In this document: one piece after another, positions 1-14,400 of the stretch
How the letters are laid out: every line of letters begins with the position of its first letter
Numbering within the stretch: the stretch's first letter is position 1
Assembly (NCBI GenBank): GCA_013398955.1
Contig: VWPU01018978.1
Coordinates: forward strand, 62,001-126,000
DNA length: 64,000 nucleotides
Origin: Callaeas wilsoni
Lineage: Eukaryota; Chordata; Aves; Passeriformes; Callaeidae
Direction of reading: 5' to 3'
Program-made: the position numbers and the translations under genes
The notes under the pieces: generated by a model
Databases searched by the model: none
The model's input: only the letters and a program-made list of their open reading frames with translations
What the model was told of the DNA's origin: nothing

Positions 1-2150
1 CAAGGTTCCCTTTTTTCAGTTGTAAACATAAATTTCATTATTGATCACTGAATTCTGTGTTATTTACATAATATAGGAGACCCTCAACCCTGAGATCTCT
101 CAATGCAAGTTAACCCAAACTAGCTACGAGTAAGTTGAGCCACAGTCTGTGCAGCAAAGCATTCAACTTGGTCTGATTGACACAAGTGAAAAGCAGGTTA
201 TGTAGAGGTACTCAGAGCATTTGTACTCAAGATTTTAACTTAAGATTTTAACTTACTGCCAGCCCTCTGCAGCAGGCTGCATGGCATCAGCGTGGCATGG
301 GCTAAAATAGCAATATTGGTTATGTTCTGTCCATCTCAGCATTACTCCAAACAGAAGCCATAACACTAATGAAAGCTGAGAAAAAATTTATACAATTTGA
401 TGCAGGCATAAAGCAGTCATAGATCATAGATTCTTCATAAAAGCAAGTAACTTATTTTTATCTAAATAATTTCTGCAGTTGGAGCATGACCTAACTTTTG
501 GGTTTCGAGCTGTCCTATGGGATTGTTGACGCCTAGGAGGGAGGTTGTGTGATGTGTCTTAGGTCTAAACCCATCACAGTAGGAGAGTGATTTAGATATG
601 TTAATAGAAGTCTCTACTACTATAGTAGACATTTTAACGTATCTGAAACATCACATGAGTTTTGCAGATATGGCTCTTGACCTACAGGAACCCTACACTT
701 ATGCTGAACAGTATCAGAGAATTAATGCTTCAGAAGGATGTAGGAGGGAAGAAATTATTATTTGCTGCTCCCAAAATGCATTATTAAAAATCAATTTTGG
801 GGAGGCACTATGCAGTTACATATATATCTAACAAAACAATTGCAGTACATCACATTAGTAGGATACAAGAGATCCCTCATTTGCTATGGTAATACATTTG
901 ATATTTTCTTAAGTCTTCCTTTCTATTAAATTTCTTTACTCAAATTCCTATACCCTCTGAGTTTCTTCCCCTTTCTCCCTGTGGCAGACTTCCAGGAGCC
1001 AGACAGTTAGTGCATTGCAATGCAAACTAAAACTTGGTAGCATAGAACAGGTCAGCAGTTTATCTAGCTATGATATAATTAAGTCTGCTACTTTTCATTT
1101 GCAAAGATCCTGTCAAATTCAGCTAGTGCAGCTCAGCCAATCAACTGCACTTTAGTGTGCCATGAGACCCTGGTACTTAATTTGTCGGGTTGATTACCCA
1201 AATTAGCCTACAACAAATCAATATTAACCACTCTGAATGGATTTAAACTCAAAACTTAGCTCTGCTTATGTGTGGAAATCAGAATTTGCTAAGGTTTTTC
1301 CCAAACTTCAGCAAAAGATGTGGTCAGACCTGGTTGATCCTGCTAACTGAACTACATTCACATTATTTTAACTACATCCAGGTATAACTCTCCCCATGCC
1401 ACATTTTATTCTTGTGACAGTCACCATTCACTCACAGGCAGCTTTTCCTTTCACTCACTAATTATTTATTTTTGTGGATGGATGAAATAATTGTCTTTCT
1501 TTTTTGGGTAGCTGAGTAGAAACAGTGCACGGAATTGAAATTACCTTAAACTTTTCCATCTAATCATTCAGAAAGCAGCATTCAAAAGCCAGTGTCTGCA
1601 TCACTCAATTTTTATAAGATGCTCTGTTGTAATATGAACACAAATAAATTGTTAGAACATTCTTTTCAATGACAAGAATGAACCACCACATTCAGACATG
1701 TTTCTGCAGCCTTGGGAACTGAATTTCAAACACCTGTGTGAAACATTTCCAATTGTTGGAAATGTAACCAAACAAAAATTATAACAATTAATTCACTGTA
1801 TTTATTTAGGATGGAGAAAATGCTAATATGAAATGTACAACACCAATCATATGAAATAATCTGATTCTTTTTCAGTTACAATAATCAACAGAGAACACCA
1901 AAAATAATTGCTTAAATAGAAAAGATACATTGCACTAAAATTTGTCTCAAAAAGGCCTGCTTGCAGGGTGCACCCTGTAGTGTCAGAAGTCATTGTGGAA
2001 TGTAGGTCTTGGAATCATACTTGGCTGAACTGAGTTTTTAAAAAAAGCCTTACTGGTGTCATTTTTCTTAATGAGAATACTGGCATTCTGGACTTATTCT
2101 GCAGTTGTCAGGCAGAAACCTGGCTTTTGGTTACTTTGCATATCATTTAT

Positions 2151-2165
2151 GTGTGTGTGTGTGTG
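2151..2165. repeat. (GT)n microsatellite
   Basis: A pure GT run of about 7 units inside the first EYS intron of the window. Confidence 0.8.
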
Positions 2166-2747
2166 AACACAGCAGTACAGCAGTCAGGCACTTCTGCATC
2201 CCCGTGTCGAACAATGGGTGGGCAGCAGCGCACCCGCCAAGGGCAAGACTCATAAACACAGAACAATGAAGTGATGGTAAAATGCTGCTGGTAATTTGCT
2301 ATTTTCTCCTTAGTTTAAATGGCTGAGGAGACTGAGCACCCCACATTTTCCCTACCAGAAAGCAGTTTCTTACCAAGTGAATGTCACTTATTTCACCAAG
2401 AAGATGCTCTTGTTTTAACAATTCACTGAGTATTGAACAATAATACTCTCAACAGGAGGAGCATGAGGGTTTTCACAGCCAGTGATCTTCCAGTAAGGAA
2501 GTATTTTTAATACTTAATTTGCATTTTCCCCTTTCTCCATTTCATCCCATTTCTTGTAATTAGCATTCCCTTGCAGCACCCTACCTGATTCCCCTCCAGT
2601 GTTGTCTCTGCCCAAACCATGGCATTGATTTCATGGCTAATCTCTAGTGAGTTACTATGAAATTCTGTTCCAATAAACAGTTAAAGTTAAAAGCTGTCTC
2701 ATTTATGAAGACTATTAACATTATTCTGTTCTGCCCCAACCCCAACA

Positions 2748-2884
2748 GAGTTCAAGGCCAGACTGGATAAGGCCTTGAGCAACCCGACCTAGTCACTGAT
2801 ATTCCTGCCTATGGCAGTGGGTGTTGGGACTAGATAATCTTTAGGGTCCCTTCCAACCACCCAACAGTCTATGATTCTATGATT
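2748..2884 (+). mobile_element. CR1 LINE 3' fragment
   Basis: Sequence from 'gagttcaaggccagactgga' through 'ggtcccttccaac' and ending in two copies of the CTATGATT tail repeat is the typical 3' end of an avian CR1 retrotransposon. It is 5'-truncated and has no coding capacity. Confidence 0.9.
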
Positions 2885-3543
2885 ATCTTCTCTATCAAGT
2901 CAATTTTGTAGAGTGCTGAGGCTGTAGCACTTCCTTAATATACTTTAATTCTGAAAAAGCATTTTAAAAATTCAGAAACCCTTTTAAATAACAGTTTGTC
3001 TTTAATCTGCTTCCCCTAGTTTTGCAGGTCAAATCACATAAGTACATTGTATACACTGCTGAAAATAGAAACTTTAATACATGTTTTTAAAAAAGAATTG
3101 TTATTTTCAGTTTGGAAATCCTTCATTGGTAATGTGCCAGTGTAACTGAAAGCAATGGGATTTCATTCAGTCATGAACAAACCATGAACAAATCATCATA
3201 ATAAATAATGAATAGTGTTTGTGTGCTATACAACTGAATGTAGCTACACGCTTTCTACAGAGGCAGTGTATTCATATCCTGTGGAATAAGGATTTACTTT
3301 TCTTTTTCTATAGATTCCTATGGCATCAGAATAGTAACCCTACAGAAAAAACAAACTTCTGTATAGAAAAAGCACAGTGTAGAGCAAGTTCATTTCCAGA
3401 ATATGAGATAAGGGGAATATGGCAGTTTTGACTGTGAAGCAGCTGTGTGCAGAGCTTCAGTGGGAAGTAGCATTGTTTCCTGGGGAAAAGCCTACTTTAT
3501 CTTTTGCAAATGAAGAAAATTTCTCATGCATTTGAGACAGGGG

Positions 3544-3881
3544 TGATGCCTTGCAGAGGCTGACCTGGAACAGAGGCTAGACAGAGTGAAAGGATAAAGG
3601 GCAGGTATTTATTGAAAGGCCTTCACAGGGCACACCTTGGGCAGTGCAGGAGTCTCACAGAGACTACGCCCAAGATGGACACAGTCACATGTTTTTGGGA
3701 CAGATATAAGTTTTGTCCTTTTGCATATCAGAGGTTCATTGTCCAATTACAGCTTCAGGCAGTGGAGTCCCATTCTCTTAGTTTGCTCTCCCTCAGCTCA
3801 CTTTTGTTTCCATTTCTCGAGGCCTGAAACAGTGAGGTGTCCTTGATTCTCAGGCCTAGAGAGGAATTGTTATGTCTGACA
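3544..3881 (-). mobile_element. Endogenous retrovirus LTR, probably solo
   Basis: Read on the - strand it starts TGTCAGACATAACA. It has a TATA-like site (TTATAT, about 3703-3710), then AATAAA (3608-3613) about 95 bases downstream, and a 3' part ending near GCATCA or TCTGCA. This is the promoter-to-polyadenylation order of an LTR. No internal retroviral genes are next to it and no clear target-site duplication was found, so the ends are uncertain by about 10-20 bases. Confidence 0.65.
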
Positions 3882-5302
3882 AAAATGGGAAAAGGAGTTG
3901 CTAGCACTCTACATGGAGCTCAGAGTTATACACTAAAGAATTGCAGGATTACAAATATATGAAAATATAAAAGCTAAAATCCTAAGGCATCGGGGCATCA
4001 AAACACACATTTGAAATGAGGGCCACACTGTGACACTGGAAGAACAAACAGGAAGAGACCTTCCCTAAAACAAATACAAAACAAGACAGTCTTATGAAAA
4101 CAGAAGAAAATATCAAATGAAGTACTGTGTACAGGCATGAAATTAGAGCACTGAATTGCTTGAATTCACAGCAGAGTTGTAAAAACAAATGGATGGCTTT
4201 GAATTTCAGTTCAGGACATCCTAAGGCACAAGTGAGAACATTCTTCACTTTCACCATTGTTTGTATCCTGGCTCTTTAACCATAACGAATGGGCATGCAA
4301 AAGAAAGGTTGGGGTTGATAAAAAGAAACAAGTTGATCAGGTTTTCTCTAAACAATGGTATTTCCTCTCTTGCCTGCATGAGAAGAGAGATTGAATTCTC
4401 TTTAAAGTTGCCATTGTAAAAATGTGTTTATTTGGATGACCAGGAATAGGTCCAGGAATCGAACTTTTGCTCATGGGCTTTATGTCAGACTTGAAAACCT
4501 TCAAATGAGATTTTACACTATAGTTACTAAAAGCACAAAAAACACTTATAGCATGCAGGCCTAAATGTAAAGAAATTAAATTATTTACTGCAAACTGGCA
4601 AATCAGTTAGTTCTAACCTGAAAGTAAAGAAGGCTTAAAGAATTAAAGCATTTCCCTGACAAAGGAAATGCCATCAATGAACATCCTAGAGCTGCCTTAA
4701 TCAGGGGCAGGTGCAATAAAGTCCCCAGGTGCTATTGAGTCAAGGGCAGCTGAAGAAGCTTGATAGAGGAGTGTCTTCAGAACCACGTCCCTGTTACTCC
4801 CCTTACCTCAGAGCAGCAGGTGACCTCTGGTTTTGAGGCTCTTAAGTACCTGTAACGAAAGCCAAAAGCATCCTGGAATAGAATTAAGTCAGGGTCTTTT
4901 CTCACATGCAACTTGAAATTTCAATTTTTTTTTTTTTTTAAGTTTTAGAGAAAGTTGAAAATTTATTCATGTTCCATGGGGAAGGAACAGCAATGACAGC
5001 TAAATCCACCAGGGTTGACAGGTTTTGTGGATGCCACTTACTTAACTGTAGTATGAAAAACTCTTCTGTCAAAAAGCCTATAAATGTTTAAAATCTCTGC
5101 AGTTTCTATTTTAAATCCACAAGAAAACTGGAAATAGTCTTACAACTTATACAGAGAATATTAGAAATATATAGGAAACTCATACGTTTCCTGGTTAAAT
5201 TTTGCTAAACTGATAAGTTCTCAGTGGATTTGGAGTATTTTTTACATACTGGTGTTCACTAAATCCTGGAATAAGTAGTTATCCTTTTTTTTATCTTTTC
5301 AG

Positions 5303-5469
5303 GTCTAAATGGAGATGATTTCTTGGAGTTAGGCCTCCGTAATGGGAGAATAGTGTATACCTACAATCTAGGTTCTGGCACAGCAACGATCATTAGCAAA
5401 CCACTTGATCTGACACTCAATGTTCATGTCATTCATCTTGGCAGAAATCTCCAGAAAGGCTGGCTGAAG
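5303..5469 (+). CDS. EYS: EYS coding exon 1 of 6 in window (LamG part)
   Basis: Acceptor is a T-rich tract ending in CAG just before 5303; donor is GTAAAA at 5470. The exon starts with the last two bases of a split codon and ends on a whole codon. It encodes LamG beta-strand sequence: a [21 protein letters not shown] segment typical of laminin G, then [17 protein letters not shown]. Only the part of the domain on this exon and the next is visible; its start is upstream of the window. Confidence 0.93.
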
Positions 5470-8400
5470 GTAAAAGTAATTCCTTTAGAAGGATATCTTT
5501 TAGTTGAAAGTGTTCTTTGTGTTTTTTCACATTTCATATGGAAAATTCTGGGGTTTTTTTGTGCTTCCCTATAAAGCTGGAAGAATTGTCCTCACTAGGA
5601 GTTCCTAAATAAAGGCAAATCCCTTTGTTGTAACAAATATTAATGTTTTCTTGAAAGGTGGATGATCAGAAGAATAAAACTGTCACTTCTCCTGGGAGGC
5701 TGGTTGGACTCAATGTCTTCAGTCAATTTTATTTAGGAGGCTATCGTGAGTATACTCCAGAACTCCTACCAAAAGGACCCAGATTTAAAAATGGCTTTCA
5801 AGGTAAAGATTACACCATTTTCAATTCCTTTTAATACATGCATCAGATTGTATATCTTTCTTTCATAGGCAACTGAAACAATCTCTATCTTATCAAGAAA
5901 CAAACTAGGATCTACTTGGCTGAATTCCCTGTGGCTTTTTCATTATTTCACTACAATAACTAAGAAACATGATGCAAAAAGAGGCTTTGCTAAATAATTT
6001 TAATATTTTCTGTTTCTGCTAAAATGAAAGTTTGCCATTGTAATGTTTTCCATGTAATCTCTTCTTATGTGTCCCTGTTCTACAGCATCACTTCAAAAGG
6101 ACTTCCTTTCTCTGTAGTAGTTTAGATTCTTCTCCCACTGTAACCGGCAGTACTAGTTTGAGTAATAACTTCCATGCTGAAAACTTCTTTCTGAAAGAAA
6201 TCTGATTATTTTTTCCTGGCATTATGATCTAGGTCTCTAGACAGAACTTAGCTAATTCCTCTTGCAAATATTTATCTGGCAGCTAATAATTTTTACTGCA
6301 AAACTGATATTAGAAGCTTTGTCAATCTGTCTTCAACTCCTACCAGATCAGCAATGAAGCAAAGAACTTGTTCATAACACTTTATTTTTGTTCTTTACTT
6401 CCAAAGAAACTATGTGCTTGATGTGTGAAACCTTTCAAATGAAAAGAAAACATTTTTGCAATAGTAAAACAGAGTTTGAGTTCTCAGTTATGAAACTGAG
6501 GGTACATTATGAAAGGCCAGCATAGCAATAAAACTCACTTTCGCACACTAAAACACTGCATTTCCATTAAGACCATGTAACTGCTTTATTTCCAGCCATT
6601 GCCTCACTTTTTTTTCTTACACTGAAATTTTCTCAAAATCAATTTCATATCCTATAGTCAACTTTTCACTCAGAATGTCATATGAATTAACATCTCATCT
6701 GTCTCTGTCTTTTCAGGAAGTATGGATTGTATAGTTATACCTTTCATAGCCTCTTAGCAGCTTGCAAATTGGCATATCATAAAACATAATGTCTGTGTGA
6801 GTATTTTAATAGGGGGTCAATTTTCATTTTAACAGGTTCAATATCTGTGAAGTACTTTTGGCTTTTTTATAGGCATGCCAATGTTAGGGGTGACCAACAG
6901 GAATCTCTGGTGCTTTACTTTAACCACAAATATTTTGAGTTTGCCAGGTTCCTCATGTTCCAAATGTATTGGAATGAGCCAATTTCTAAAAATTCAGTAT
7001 GAATAATCTTTAAAAAAACACAAAGTTCATGTACTGATAATTACCATACTATTTATTGATTTTCCTTGCTCTTTGAAAAGAAGTATTACTGCAAAATTTT
7101 GGCAAACATGTAGCACATAAACAGTTTTCTCTTTGTCCCTATCATTTAGCGTATTAAGTCTATTATATTTGCTAATTTGTTCCATGCTCCTGTTCCCAGC
7201 AGCAGCTTGTCTCTGCTCTCCAGAGCATACTGACTTTCAAGGAATCTACACTTCCTTATGACCAATTTCCTATAATGTTTTTTTATGTTATCAGCATCTC
7301 ATTTGTTCTTCTAGCTCAGAAATCTCCCCAGTTTCAGCTCTCAGGATCTTCAGGATCAGAAACAAACCTCCATAGATTTTTTCCAGAGTGGGAACCTCAA
7401 TACCACTAACTGAGAAAAAAATTCTGAACTATTTTACTTCAGCCAATCTACAGCTGTAGGGAACTCATAGAAACTCTGGAAGTGACAGCCAAGATAAATT
7501 TATAGTTGATTAAACCACTCAGACTTTTGGAAACCTGCTCTTGGCTGCTTTTAAAGACATGATTTATTAAAACCATTTTGCTTTTAATACCAGAATGTAC
7601 CTCTCCTTTTGTAAGAAATCACTACTGGATGAAGAAACATTGAGGGCAGCCTTACTGCTGTAGACTAAATGTCCCCAGTGTCAGTGTGCAATAATTTAGG
7701 ATTTTTACTCTGTACAGCTAGTTTCAGACCGCTTCCTCCCTGACCTGCATGCCTTTAGTACTTGTTCAAGTAATCTCCATAGAGAAGGAGGAAAATTAAA
7801 ACAAATATGTTTAATAAATTGTTATTTAATAATCAAAAGTTGTGGAATTTTTAATTTAGGAAATGTGTGAATCAGCACCTAGAGATTCTTTTGAAAGGCT
7901 GAAGGATGTTTGATGGTACTGTAAGCAATTTGCAAAATTTCATTCTGTCCCTGTGAGAAGCTGAACAAACTGGTAAAGGTGGAACTCAGCTGAAGCAGCC
8001 AAGTTCATGTGGACTTTGAGGTTCTTTGTGCTTCATCTGAATTTTAGGCTGTTTGGAGGGTTACAAGAGCCTTTTGTAAATGCGATGGTTTGCTTAAGTG
8101 TTCAGCTTTTTTTCATTTCCTTATAACAGTGTAATTAAGGGACCTTGAGAGTTTTCTGAGCATACTGCAGATGCTCTAAAAAGTCAAATGTGAGGTTTAG
8201 ATAGCTGAAAGTCTTGTGGCCAAAGAGACTCAGCCTGGTCATTAATGGACAATCTGAAATGGGAGTATAAAACCAACTGACTCATATTCAAAGGTCTGCA
8301 CAACAGCACTATGACTCACTTACATGAAATGATACACAGAATTATTTGGAAAAAGCTGGAAGTTACAGCTGAATTTCCAGCCCTTCCATCTCTGAGAGAG

Positions 8401-11400
8401 GTAGAGAGAAATCCAGTGTCAGGGACAAAACAAGAGGGAGAGTTCTGATGGTTCGTGCTCCGTACTACCATGACTGCAGGATGCAGTCTCTAGCCATCGA
8501 CACAATTGATGAAGAGCCAGGGCTTGCATCTAGAAGTAAGTGAGGGGCAGAGAAAGAGGAGCAACTGATTGTTCCTATGGTCCTGTTCCTAAGCAGGACA
8601 AAGCATGGCTATATAATTAATCTGTTGTTTGACAGCAAATACTATTAAAAGGAGGAGTAAGTAGGCTAAAGAAATTCTTACCACAAAGCTGAACTGTTGA
8701 AGAACCTCTTTCATGCTGAAAGAGCCACCTCTTCACATAAATGATGTTGCAAAGTAAATAAAATTTCAGGTGCTGCAGTCACTTTTTAAAAATACAGCAA
8801 GCCCAGAACACAGCTGAGTTCCAAACAAATACAAATTTAGCCTTTCAATCACAGTTTAAGTTCATAATAAGCTAGAATACATTACAAGCCTGCCAGAGTA
8901 AAGACTACTTATCTTTATGTTCCTGCACCTCCGATGTCACAGAAGGAAAGTGAGTTCTGAACTAGCTTTTAGTCAGTGTTGTATGATTCATATGAGCCCT
9001 CTGTGTCACAGCTTCTAAAAGCCCTGAGTAGTCACTGTGGGAGCCATCTTTTAGACCAACACCCCAACACCCCACTACTCACAAACAGCAAATAAAAACA
9101 GGGGGAAAGCAAAGCATTTTAGGATAGGTAGGATTTAAGAAATCTGTAAATTCAGCACTTCATTCAAATAGAAAACATTTTCTCAATGTAGCTATTTCTG
9201 TCAGTTCTCTTGCTGCATTTTTAGTACATCTTGAAAATGCCTGCTTTGTGTACTTTTTAGTCAAATTAGCACCAAGTGTTTACAAGCGGGTAAGGGATCC
9301 TAGCAAGAAATTATAGAAAAAAATCTTTATGTGATAGGGATGTATCAGAAAAAATAAAGAAAAAGTAAAGCTGAGTAGTGAAGTCATGTGTTTTATAATC
9401 TCTCAAGTCCATTGTTGGTGGCTCTTTAGTGGTTTGTGAGCTCTGCTTGACTGGGGTCAAAGCTAGAAAATAAACTGATGTTAAAAAAGGTCAATAATAG
9501 AAAGTCCTATGTGTGGTCTAAGAAGTCACAATTCAAAAGATTGCAAACAAAAAGGTAATGTACCATCTATGAGTGTACAGTCTTGGTGTCTCATTTCAGT
9601 TTACTTGCATAAAACTGTGATGTTCAGAATCACGCCAAGTTTAACTCACAAAGGCGGGAACTTCGAGTTCCTCTTGCAAACTTGGCTGTGTCAGAAAACC
9701 TCTCCATTATTCAGAATAGTTGGCAGCCTCTCATTAAAAGGGGCCCAAAACTGGCAGAGGAAAGGGAATTCAGGTCAGAAAGAAGGCACATGCATCAGCT
9801 GATCCCTCTGCAGAAGGTTGTATAGTGCTTGCTACAGCAGGCTCAAATTGCTGCTCTGACTCATTAAATAAAAAATTCAGTTGAACTTAGAAAGCTGGGC
9901 CAGAACACTCTTGTACCTATTACATGCTTTGTTTACCAGTGCTCGAGAACTGTCCCTAACCTAGACGGCACGGTTAAACTGTGGTTGGTACAGTTAAACT
10001 AGTCATCAACACAAATGCCAGTTTATTTTCCATGATGACCTTAAAGTCCTTGGGGACTCACTGTGCTTTCCATTGTTTACGCAGAGCTCTGGGCTGCTTT
10101 TTCTTAGCGCTGCAGCAAGACCCAGGAGAACAGAACATGCTTTATCTGCTGCTGATAAAGAGATGAAACATTAGTTAGGATTTACCAAGCGTAAGGCAGC
10201 CTAAAAAAACAACCCTGTAAAAAGCAAAGAAACAATAATACAAAGACTGCAAATAATCATCAAACTAGGTTATTTTAAAATTACTTGTTATGAGTTTCTG
10301 AATTAACAGTTATATGTGAGTATAGACAGAGCTACAAAATGTGTGAAATATGGAAATAGTCTAAGACAGCTACTTTTAATAACATCATGAAACTGGTTAA
10401 AAGTTATCTTGCTATATATATTACTTATATTTTGTTCAAAAAAAATTATGTGACTGTAAAAAAAAATTACATTGCATATTCATTGGATCTTTCAGATGCA
10501 AGTCTTCTTCTTATGCGATTTCAGTGAATCATGCAAAAACTCATGTTAAGTGATGCTTTTAAAATCAATGTAATGATTACTTGCAATCTCCGTATTATAT
10601 CCTTTCCCTGCTTCTAATATTAAGCAGAACCTCTGGTATGCACTGCTGAACTCTTCTTGCGATTTCAGGCACTGTGGGAATTCACTATGTCTCAGCTAAG
10701 GTGTACAAATCAGGTTTAGAAAGGTCTGAGCATTTCCAAATACATTTATGTACTAGTTTAACTAAAGTGGTTTAAAACCTGATTTTTGGTTTGAAATTGT
10801 ATATATATTTATGTGTAGATCTGGATGACATTTTAAAAGTGCTTAAGGCTACCTTTAAATGTGACTATATGTCACTTGAGTGCTGGGGTGTATTTTGAAA
10901 AGTTACTTAGGATTTGATCCAAAAAGTTGTACTGCATGGCATCACCTTCAGTTTTGCAGTATAGCACGTGGATCCATAAGCATGATTCAGAAATACTGAT
11001 GACTTCAGCTAGACCCATGAGGCTGACCATCCTGCGACACCACCAGGAAGAGCAAAGACTCTCCAAGGGAGCAGTCTCCAGAAAGCTCCTGCTCTGCCTA
11101 AGCAGGAGCTGCTGGGAAGTAGCAAGCAGGGAACACCTCTGCTTCACTCTGAAGCTTTTGCTCCTCTTTTCACTTGGGGTACCAATGCATTATGAAATTA
11201 AAAGAAAATCAGAGGATAGATCCAGGCACTGGCACTCGATCATCTTTACAAATAAATTATTACAATATTCCCTGACAAATATTTGGTCTGTGACAATTAT
11301 TGTTTTCCTAAACAAGTCTTTGATGTGTTTAGGGACTTAGAATAATCTTTGGATCATTTACCAGTGGTAGTCTGCATGCAGCTGTACTGTTCTGGAAAGT

Positions 11401-14400
11401 AATAAAAATTTGATAATAAAATTGTGACCATGCCAGGTCACTTGGCCACACGACCAAGTAACAGGCCCAGAAGTGTTTACCTTACCAGTATGTGTTAATT
11501 TTTTAAATTATTTTCTGAGATCAAGGGCCTGAAGGAGCAGCCTACATCAACCTTAAAATGTCATGTGTGACATGATCTGCATGTACCAGAGACTGAAGCA
11601 TTCACTTGAGAAGGGAAGAATTTGAGTCATTACCTGAAGGGGTCCTTTTCAGCCTATAGAAATTCAAGTCCACATTCCTAGCTTGTATTATATTATTTGG
11701 TGCCATCTGGATTCTATTATATTTTTTATAAAGCAGATTTCTTGCTGTCTGTTCTTCTCTTTTTTCCTGGGGTTTTGGGGCTTTGGTTGGTTGGTTGGTT
11801 GTTTTTTTTGTGTTTTATCCTTTTTTGGGATTTGTGAGTGTTTTTATCTGATATAGATGCATTCCTTTAAGAGCATGAGTGTGTAAACACAAAATTGCAC
11901 CTAGTCACTGACTTTATGTTCTGTCTATTCGTTAAGGAATTATTTCTTTTGTTTTACCCACCATTAAATGAAGGACTGCTGATCATCCACTCATTTGCCT
12001 GTAGAGAAAATAGCTGTCCTACCTTTATGTCCTGTAGATGGTATGGTTGCCTCTTCACTGAAGATATTCTGGTGGAACCTATTCACTGAGGGCTGATGCT
12101 GTTCTGTTGTTCAGTTTGTTTTGACTTTTGCTATCTGTTTTAAACTTAATTTCTTTCTTTTTTTCTTTCTTTCTACTTTTGAGGTTGCATTTTTGATGTT
12201 CAAGTTCGCACCAGCCTCAATCAAGGGTTTAAATCACCAGGAACTCCAGAGGGACACCCCAATTCTGGTCGCAGTGTTGGACAATGTAAAGATTCCCCAT
12301 GCAGTTTAATAAAATGCAGAAATGGTGGGAAGTGCATAGAAACTGGCTCTACTGTTTAGTAAGTATATATGTATCTTTTTTAGGCACAGCATAGACTGTC
12401 TCTAGACTGATAACTATGGTAATTTAGTGTGTTCATAACAGAACGAGGCTATAGGAAAGAAAGCTGATGAAAGTTCATTCAGTTAGACAAACACATTAAT
12501 ATTAAGACATTAAAATTATCTTAGGACCATTTTTGAAGAACTTTCTTAAGAAATTCCATGGGCTGGTTCTGCTCCGCTGAAGTCACTGGTATCCAGACTT
12601 ACTAGGAAATGCATGGGAAGAATTGGATGTGTGACCTTTTTTTAAAACTAAGTGAGCAGCTGGCATAGCAGAGAAGTAGTGAAGAGGAGAGCCTGACTTT
12701 GTTAATGTCCAAATGTGGCTGATGGGGCAAAAATAGGTGACTTTTGTTTCCTGGGAATTAATATTTTCCATTAAAAAGCACTTGTGGAGCAAACCACTGA
12801 CTGCCCAACATCAGAAAGTTCTGAGCCAGTTTAAATCCATAGGAGCTCCAAACATGGTTTGAAGTATGTCAGTTCATCCATAAGCTGCTCACTTGGCTGA
12901 TCTATGGGATGAGAGGTTGCCCAAAAGACTAGTCTATGGTCTTTCATGCCTCGTCTCTCAGTGTACATGGAGCTGAGTGCCCAAGCTGTATGCACAGAAG
13001 GAGGAAGTACATTTGCAGTTCCAAATTGCTGTTGAGTGTCAACACTTCCATTGTAATAAATTTTGTTTTCAAACACTTTGTAACGCAGCTGTAAAACCTT
13101 TGCTGACGAGCATTTTTTATTTTAAAAGTATCTGCCAAGATTAATTATACTTGCTTCCCCTTATGTGCTTTCACATGTGTTCATTTATCTCCACATATTT
13201 GCATAAATTTTTCAGAAAGAGAAAAGTGCTGATTTAAAACTTGTTAAGATACTGACTGCAAACACTGCAGCAAAGACAGATTAGAATGAGAAAACAGGCT
13301 TCACACTCTGGAGCCTCTGTATGATGCTTCTTAAAACAACAAAAACCTGTCCTTCTGTGTGCTGCAAAGAAAAACATTTGCATATTTGTCAAGCTAAAAA
13401 CAATCTACTAACTCCATACTGGAGAGAGAATTATATGGTAATTGGTTTTACTGCCTGTGACACAAATCTTCACCTGTAAGAAAACTGGTACAAAAAACCT
13501 GCTTCTAAAGCTATTAAGCTGTACTGCAATTTGGAAAATTGACCCCAAGATTAGCACACAGATTGCTCCCCATTCCCCTTACGAGTGTATTTATATTCTC
13601 TTAAGTACAGTAACTAAGGAAATGCTTTAAAAAACATAATTTGGGATTGTTTTCTGATTGTTGCACTGCTGTATGTCACAACCGTTGCACTTAGCAGGAT
13701 CCTCCCAGAGCTGTTAAACCCTTGACATTTGATCTTTCTGAGGAACAAGAGAGGATAATGGCCCTCTTTCCCCTTACGAGCATATTAGAGGCAATACAAA
13801 ACCAAAATTGCAAGACAAAAAAATCATAAACGTGGGCTGAAGCATCCCACTCCCACCCACCCACCTAAATCCTTGCTTCAGCAATTTACTCAGCTGTGCT
13901 AAGTCACCTTCATGTCTGTGAGGTGAACCACCACCAGCAGCATCTAGAGCACATTTGGAAAGCAGGTGGCAGGCTAGAATGGCAGCTGGTGACAGGAAAA
14001 CACTGCAAGCTTGGTATTATAGGCAAAGTTCTTTTTTCTCATTACAATTTGTGTTCCAGATTAGTTTAGGGATTATTCTAAAATTTGTGGGGTGCTGGGG
14101 GAAGGGGAGACGTAATTTGTTTTTTCTGAGGTTTGTTTATTTGTTTGCATTTAATTTATAGTGACCTACTGCCGAATTCTATTCCTGTCCCCCTATTTCA
14201 GGACAGCTAGGTCTTCACACACTATGTATATGTGCACACATGTACCAGTACTGGTCCCCTTTCCTCTGACAGAAAAAGTGAAGCATTGCCAAAGAGGCAT
14301 GGATGTAGCTTACATATAATTCCTGCCAAAGTACAGTAGCTGTCAATACTGTCTCAATATATTTTCTCAGAGGGAACTTCTTTCTATTTTCAAATCATCT

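Larger units (their letters stand above)
1..5302 (+). other. EYS: EYS intron, 3' part
   Basis: AT-rich intron leading to the acceptor at 5303. It holds a CR1 tail (2748-2884), an LTR (about 3544-3881) and a short (GT)n at 2151-2165. I saw no further EYS-like exon; the open frame at 598-831 has no recognisable domain. Confidence 0.8.

Noticed and set aside
10927..11340. 137-codon open frame on the + strand
   Set aside because: No domain, no splice context and composition like the surrounding intron; lengths of this order occur by chance in 64 kb.
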